From CAMEON01 sp045128275 (GTDB taxonomy: Bacteria > Bacillota > Clostridia > Oscillospirales > CAG-272), in contig JBGVRH010000064.1 in the NCBI GenBank assembly GCA_045128275.1, forward strand, positions 1 through 8,241: a stretch of DNA of 8,241 nt. Reading direction: 5' to 3'. This document shows positions 7,801 through 8,241 of the stretch, piece by piece. The notes under the pieces are model-generated. The model was not told the DNA's origin. It ran no database searches and saw only the letters and a program-made list of their open reading frames with translations. The stretch's first letter is position 1; every line of letters begins with the position of its first letter. The translations under genes and the position numbers were made by a program.

Positions 7801-7986
7801 GGTCACATCGCCTACGTCATCAACACCCGCGACGTGGACTCCATGGGCTCTGCCAATGACGGCGCTCTGATCCGCCGCTTCGCCATTGAGAACAACGTCA
7901 CCATCATGACCTCCCTGGACACCGTCCGCGTTCTGCTGGACGTGCTGGAGGAGACTACCCTCACCATTTCTACGATCGATTCGTAA
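4813..7986 (+). CDS. carB: Carbamoyl-phosphate synthase, large (ammonia) subunit
   Basis: With the CarA glutaminase subunit this cytosolic enzyme makes carbamoyl phosphate from bicarbonate, ammonia and two ATP, for UMP and arginine synthesis. It has 1057 residues, close to the usual 1060-1075. The ATG at 4813 has a perfect AGGAGG (4798-4803) nine bases upstream. The two homologous halves are both intact. The carboxyphosphate half has ILIIGSGPIVIGQ from residue 10, R129, R168 in RPAFTLGG, and E298, N300 and R302 in IEVNPRVSRSS. The carbamoyl-phosphate half begins near 546 with GAGPIRIGQGVEFDY, then R702 in RPSFVLGGRAM, and E828, N830 and R832 in IEVNPRSSRT. An oligomerisation region lies at about 400-545. 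A C-terminal MGS-type regulatory domain starts near 930 and keeps the ligand-binding threonines of EATSGTA (T963, T966), so control by UMP or a similar effector is likely. carA is not adjacent. The long minus-strand frame opposite is only a shadow of its codon bias. Confidence 0.98.
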   Translation: MAKRTDLKKILIIGSGPIVIGQAAEFDYAGTQACLALKEEGYEVVLVNSNPATIMTDTTIADKVYMEPLTLEYVAKILRYERPDAIVPGIGGQTGLNLAMQLEKKGILKECHTELLGTSSESIERAEDRELFKELCQSIGEPVIPSEITYNLDEAKAAAARIGYPVVLRPAFTLGGTGGGFANNEAELVEIGINAFKLSPVHQVLIEKSVKGYKEIEFEVMRDSSDHAITICGMENIDPVGVHTGDSIVVAPIMTLSDHDRQMLNDSAIKLIREVKIEGGCNVQFALNPNSSEYYLIEVNPRVSRSSALASKASGYPIARVTAKIAVGMTLEEIKIANTNAAFEPSLDYCIAKLPRFPFDKFTTASNTLGTQMKATGEVMGIGSTLEECLLKGMRSLEVGVNHVYHHKFDNMSTEDILDYIKEFRDDNIFAIAELVYRGVTVEKLHEITMITPYFLEAIKRIVDMEETLKAHPFDLEILTAAKKMGFSDKYVARMWKCGELDVFGFRKEHNLFPVFRMVDTCHTGAYIPYFYSSYTGENTSVLTDKKKIVVLGAGPIRIGQGVEFDYSTVHAVTTIKNSGYEAIIINNNPETVSTDYTTADKLYFEPLTPEDVMNIIEFEKPEGVIASLGGQTAINLAQPLYDRGVKIIGTDCQAIDRAEDRNAFENLLNELNIPRAKGKAVTKMEDGIAAAREIGYPVLVRPSFVLGGRAMQIVGNEDQLRHYLKTAVEIDEDKPVLVDKYISGKEVEVDAICDGHNVFVPGIMELVERTGVHSGDSISVYPPFSISNKVKGTILQYAKALGLGIGIVGLYNIQFIVDEHEDVYIIEVNPRSSRTVPFLSKATGYSLADIATEVILGKSLKELGIFDIYPDEKKRWYVKVPVFSFNKLRGLDAYLSPEMKSTGEAIGYDDKFYRALYKALQASGMKLQNYGTVFATIADKDKPECLPLIRRFYNLGFNIEATSGTARFLKENGIRTHVVAKLDEDSDEIREALAQGHIAYVINTRDVDSMGSANDGALIRRFAIENNVTIMTSLDTVRVLLDVLEETTLTISTIDS

Positions 7987-7987
7987 T

Positions 7988-8065
7988 GTGGGGCTTTGCC
8001 CCACGCCCTACCAAGGGCTCTGCCCTTGGAACCCGCTCAAACCCTTTTTGAAAAAAGGGTTTGAG
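7988..8065 (+). repeat. Array of three perfect hairpins between carB and pyrK
   Basis: Three perfect stems follow one another just after the carB stop: GTGGGGC-TTT-GCCCCAC (7988-8004), CCAAGGGC-TCT-GCCCTTGG (8011-8029), and a 14-base stem at 8036-8049 / 8052-8065 (CTCAAACCCTTTTT, loop GA). The last stem is followed by AATCCCAAAAAC, not a T-run, and the minus strand lacks one too, so this is not a canonical terminator on either strand. The layout resembles a family of intergenic repeats I recall from Clostridia genomes. It differs from the GC-rich element at 3060-3217 and 4681-4754. Confidence 0.8.
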
Positions 8066-8110
8066 AATCCCAAAAACTTTCAAAAAAGTAGTTTTGGAGA
8101 CATTTTTGAT

Positions 8111-8241
8111 ATGAAACAAGGAATTTTTGAGATAAAGAGCAACGTCGCTCTGACCGCCACCGTCTACAAGATGGTGCTTACGGGCGACACCTCGGCCATC
8201 ACCTGCCCCGGCCAGTTCGTCAACATCCTGCTGGACGGCCT
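8111..8241 (+). CDS. pyrK: Dihydroorotate dehydrogenase electron-transfer subunit, N-terminal part (cut by window edge)
   Basis: PyrK carries FAD and a 2Fe-2S cluster and passes electrons from the PyrD catalytic subunit to NAD+ in class 1B dihydroorotate dehydrogenase, step four of UMP synthesis. Only 43 full codons are in the window. They read MKQGIFEIKSNVALTATVYK, then MVLTGDTSAITCPGQFVNIL, ending LDG, which is the standard start of the family: a short beta-barrel lead, then the PGQFVNI motif (P33-F36) at the head of the FAD-binding domain. The RxPISI and iron-sulfur cysteine motifs lie beyond the edge. The ATG at 8111 has GGAGA (8096-8100) ten bases upstream. Its place right after carB fits a pyr cluster, with pyrD expected next. 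The alternative, a related ferredoxin-NADP reductase-like subunit, is less likely given the neighbours. Confidence 0.9.
   Translation, partial: MKQGIFEIKSNVALTATVYKMVLTGDTSAITCPGQFVNILLDG

Noticed and set aside
4780..8004. A 1074-codon open frame on the minus strand opposite carB
   Set aside because: It is an antisense shadow of the highly biased C-ending codons of carB; the translation is rich in G, H, D and V repeats and matches no family I know, while carB is certain.
1..8241. A novel defence, mobile or biosynthetic system
   Set aside because: All five genes are recognised housekeeping or transport genes with intact motifs; there is no transposase, integrase, tRNA, toxin pair or unknown gene in the window.

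Overview
The window looks like ordinary core chromosome from a fairly GC-rich member of the Clostridia, most likely a gut Oscillospirales/Ruminococcaceae-type bacterium. This is inferred from three things: the gene set (formate-tetrahydrofolate ligase and a PyrK-type dihydroorotate dehydrogenase subunit, which is a Gram-positive trait), AGGAGG-like ribosome binding sites with strongly C-ending codons, and the hairpin-rich intergenic repeats that I recall from such genomes. All genes are on the + strand.

Layout. Positions 1-1190 hold the C-terminal 395 residues of formate-tetrahydrofolate ligase (fhs), followed by a terminator-like hairpin. Positions 1271-2950 encode a SulP-family anion transporter with a C-terminal STAS domain. 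Positions 2951-3426 are a 476-base gap. It holds a weak terminator-like hairpin, a head-to-head pair of GC-rich hairpin repeats, an AT-rich stretch, and a near-consensus sigma-A promoter. From this promoter starts a pyrimidine gene cluster: pyrC (dihydroorotase, 3427-4665), carB (carbamoyl-phosphate synthase large subunit, 4813-7986) and the start of pyrK (8111 to the window edge). Each gap within this cluster (147 and 124 bases) is filled by a structured repeat: a third copy of the GC-rich hairpin element before carB, and a different three-hairpin array before pyrK.

How the genes work together. CarB with a CarA subunit not seen here makes carbamoyl phosphate, the first step of UMP synthesis. 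PyrC makes dihydroorotate, and PyrK passes electrons from the next enzyme, PyrD, to NAD+. pyrB, pyrD and carA must lie elsewhere, possibly just downstream. Fhs supplies 10-formyl-tetrahydrofolate for purine synthesis and one-carbon metabolism. The SulP transporter has no clear tie to either pathway; its key residues look more like the proton-coupled DauA type than the sodium/bicarbonate BicA type.

I found no evidence of a novel defence, mobile or signalling system. The points worth a second look are the intergenic repeats inside the pyr cluster, the short leader of the pyr promoter with no attenuator, the different codon use in the first 65 codons of pyrC, and the missing carA.
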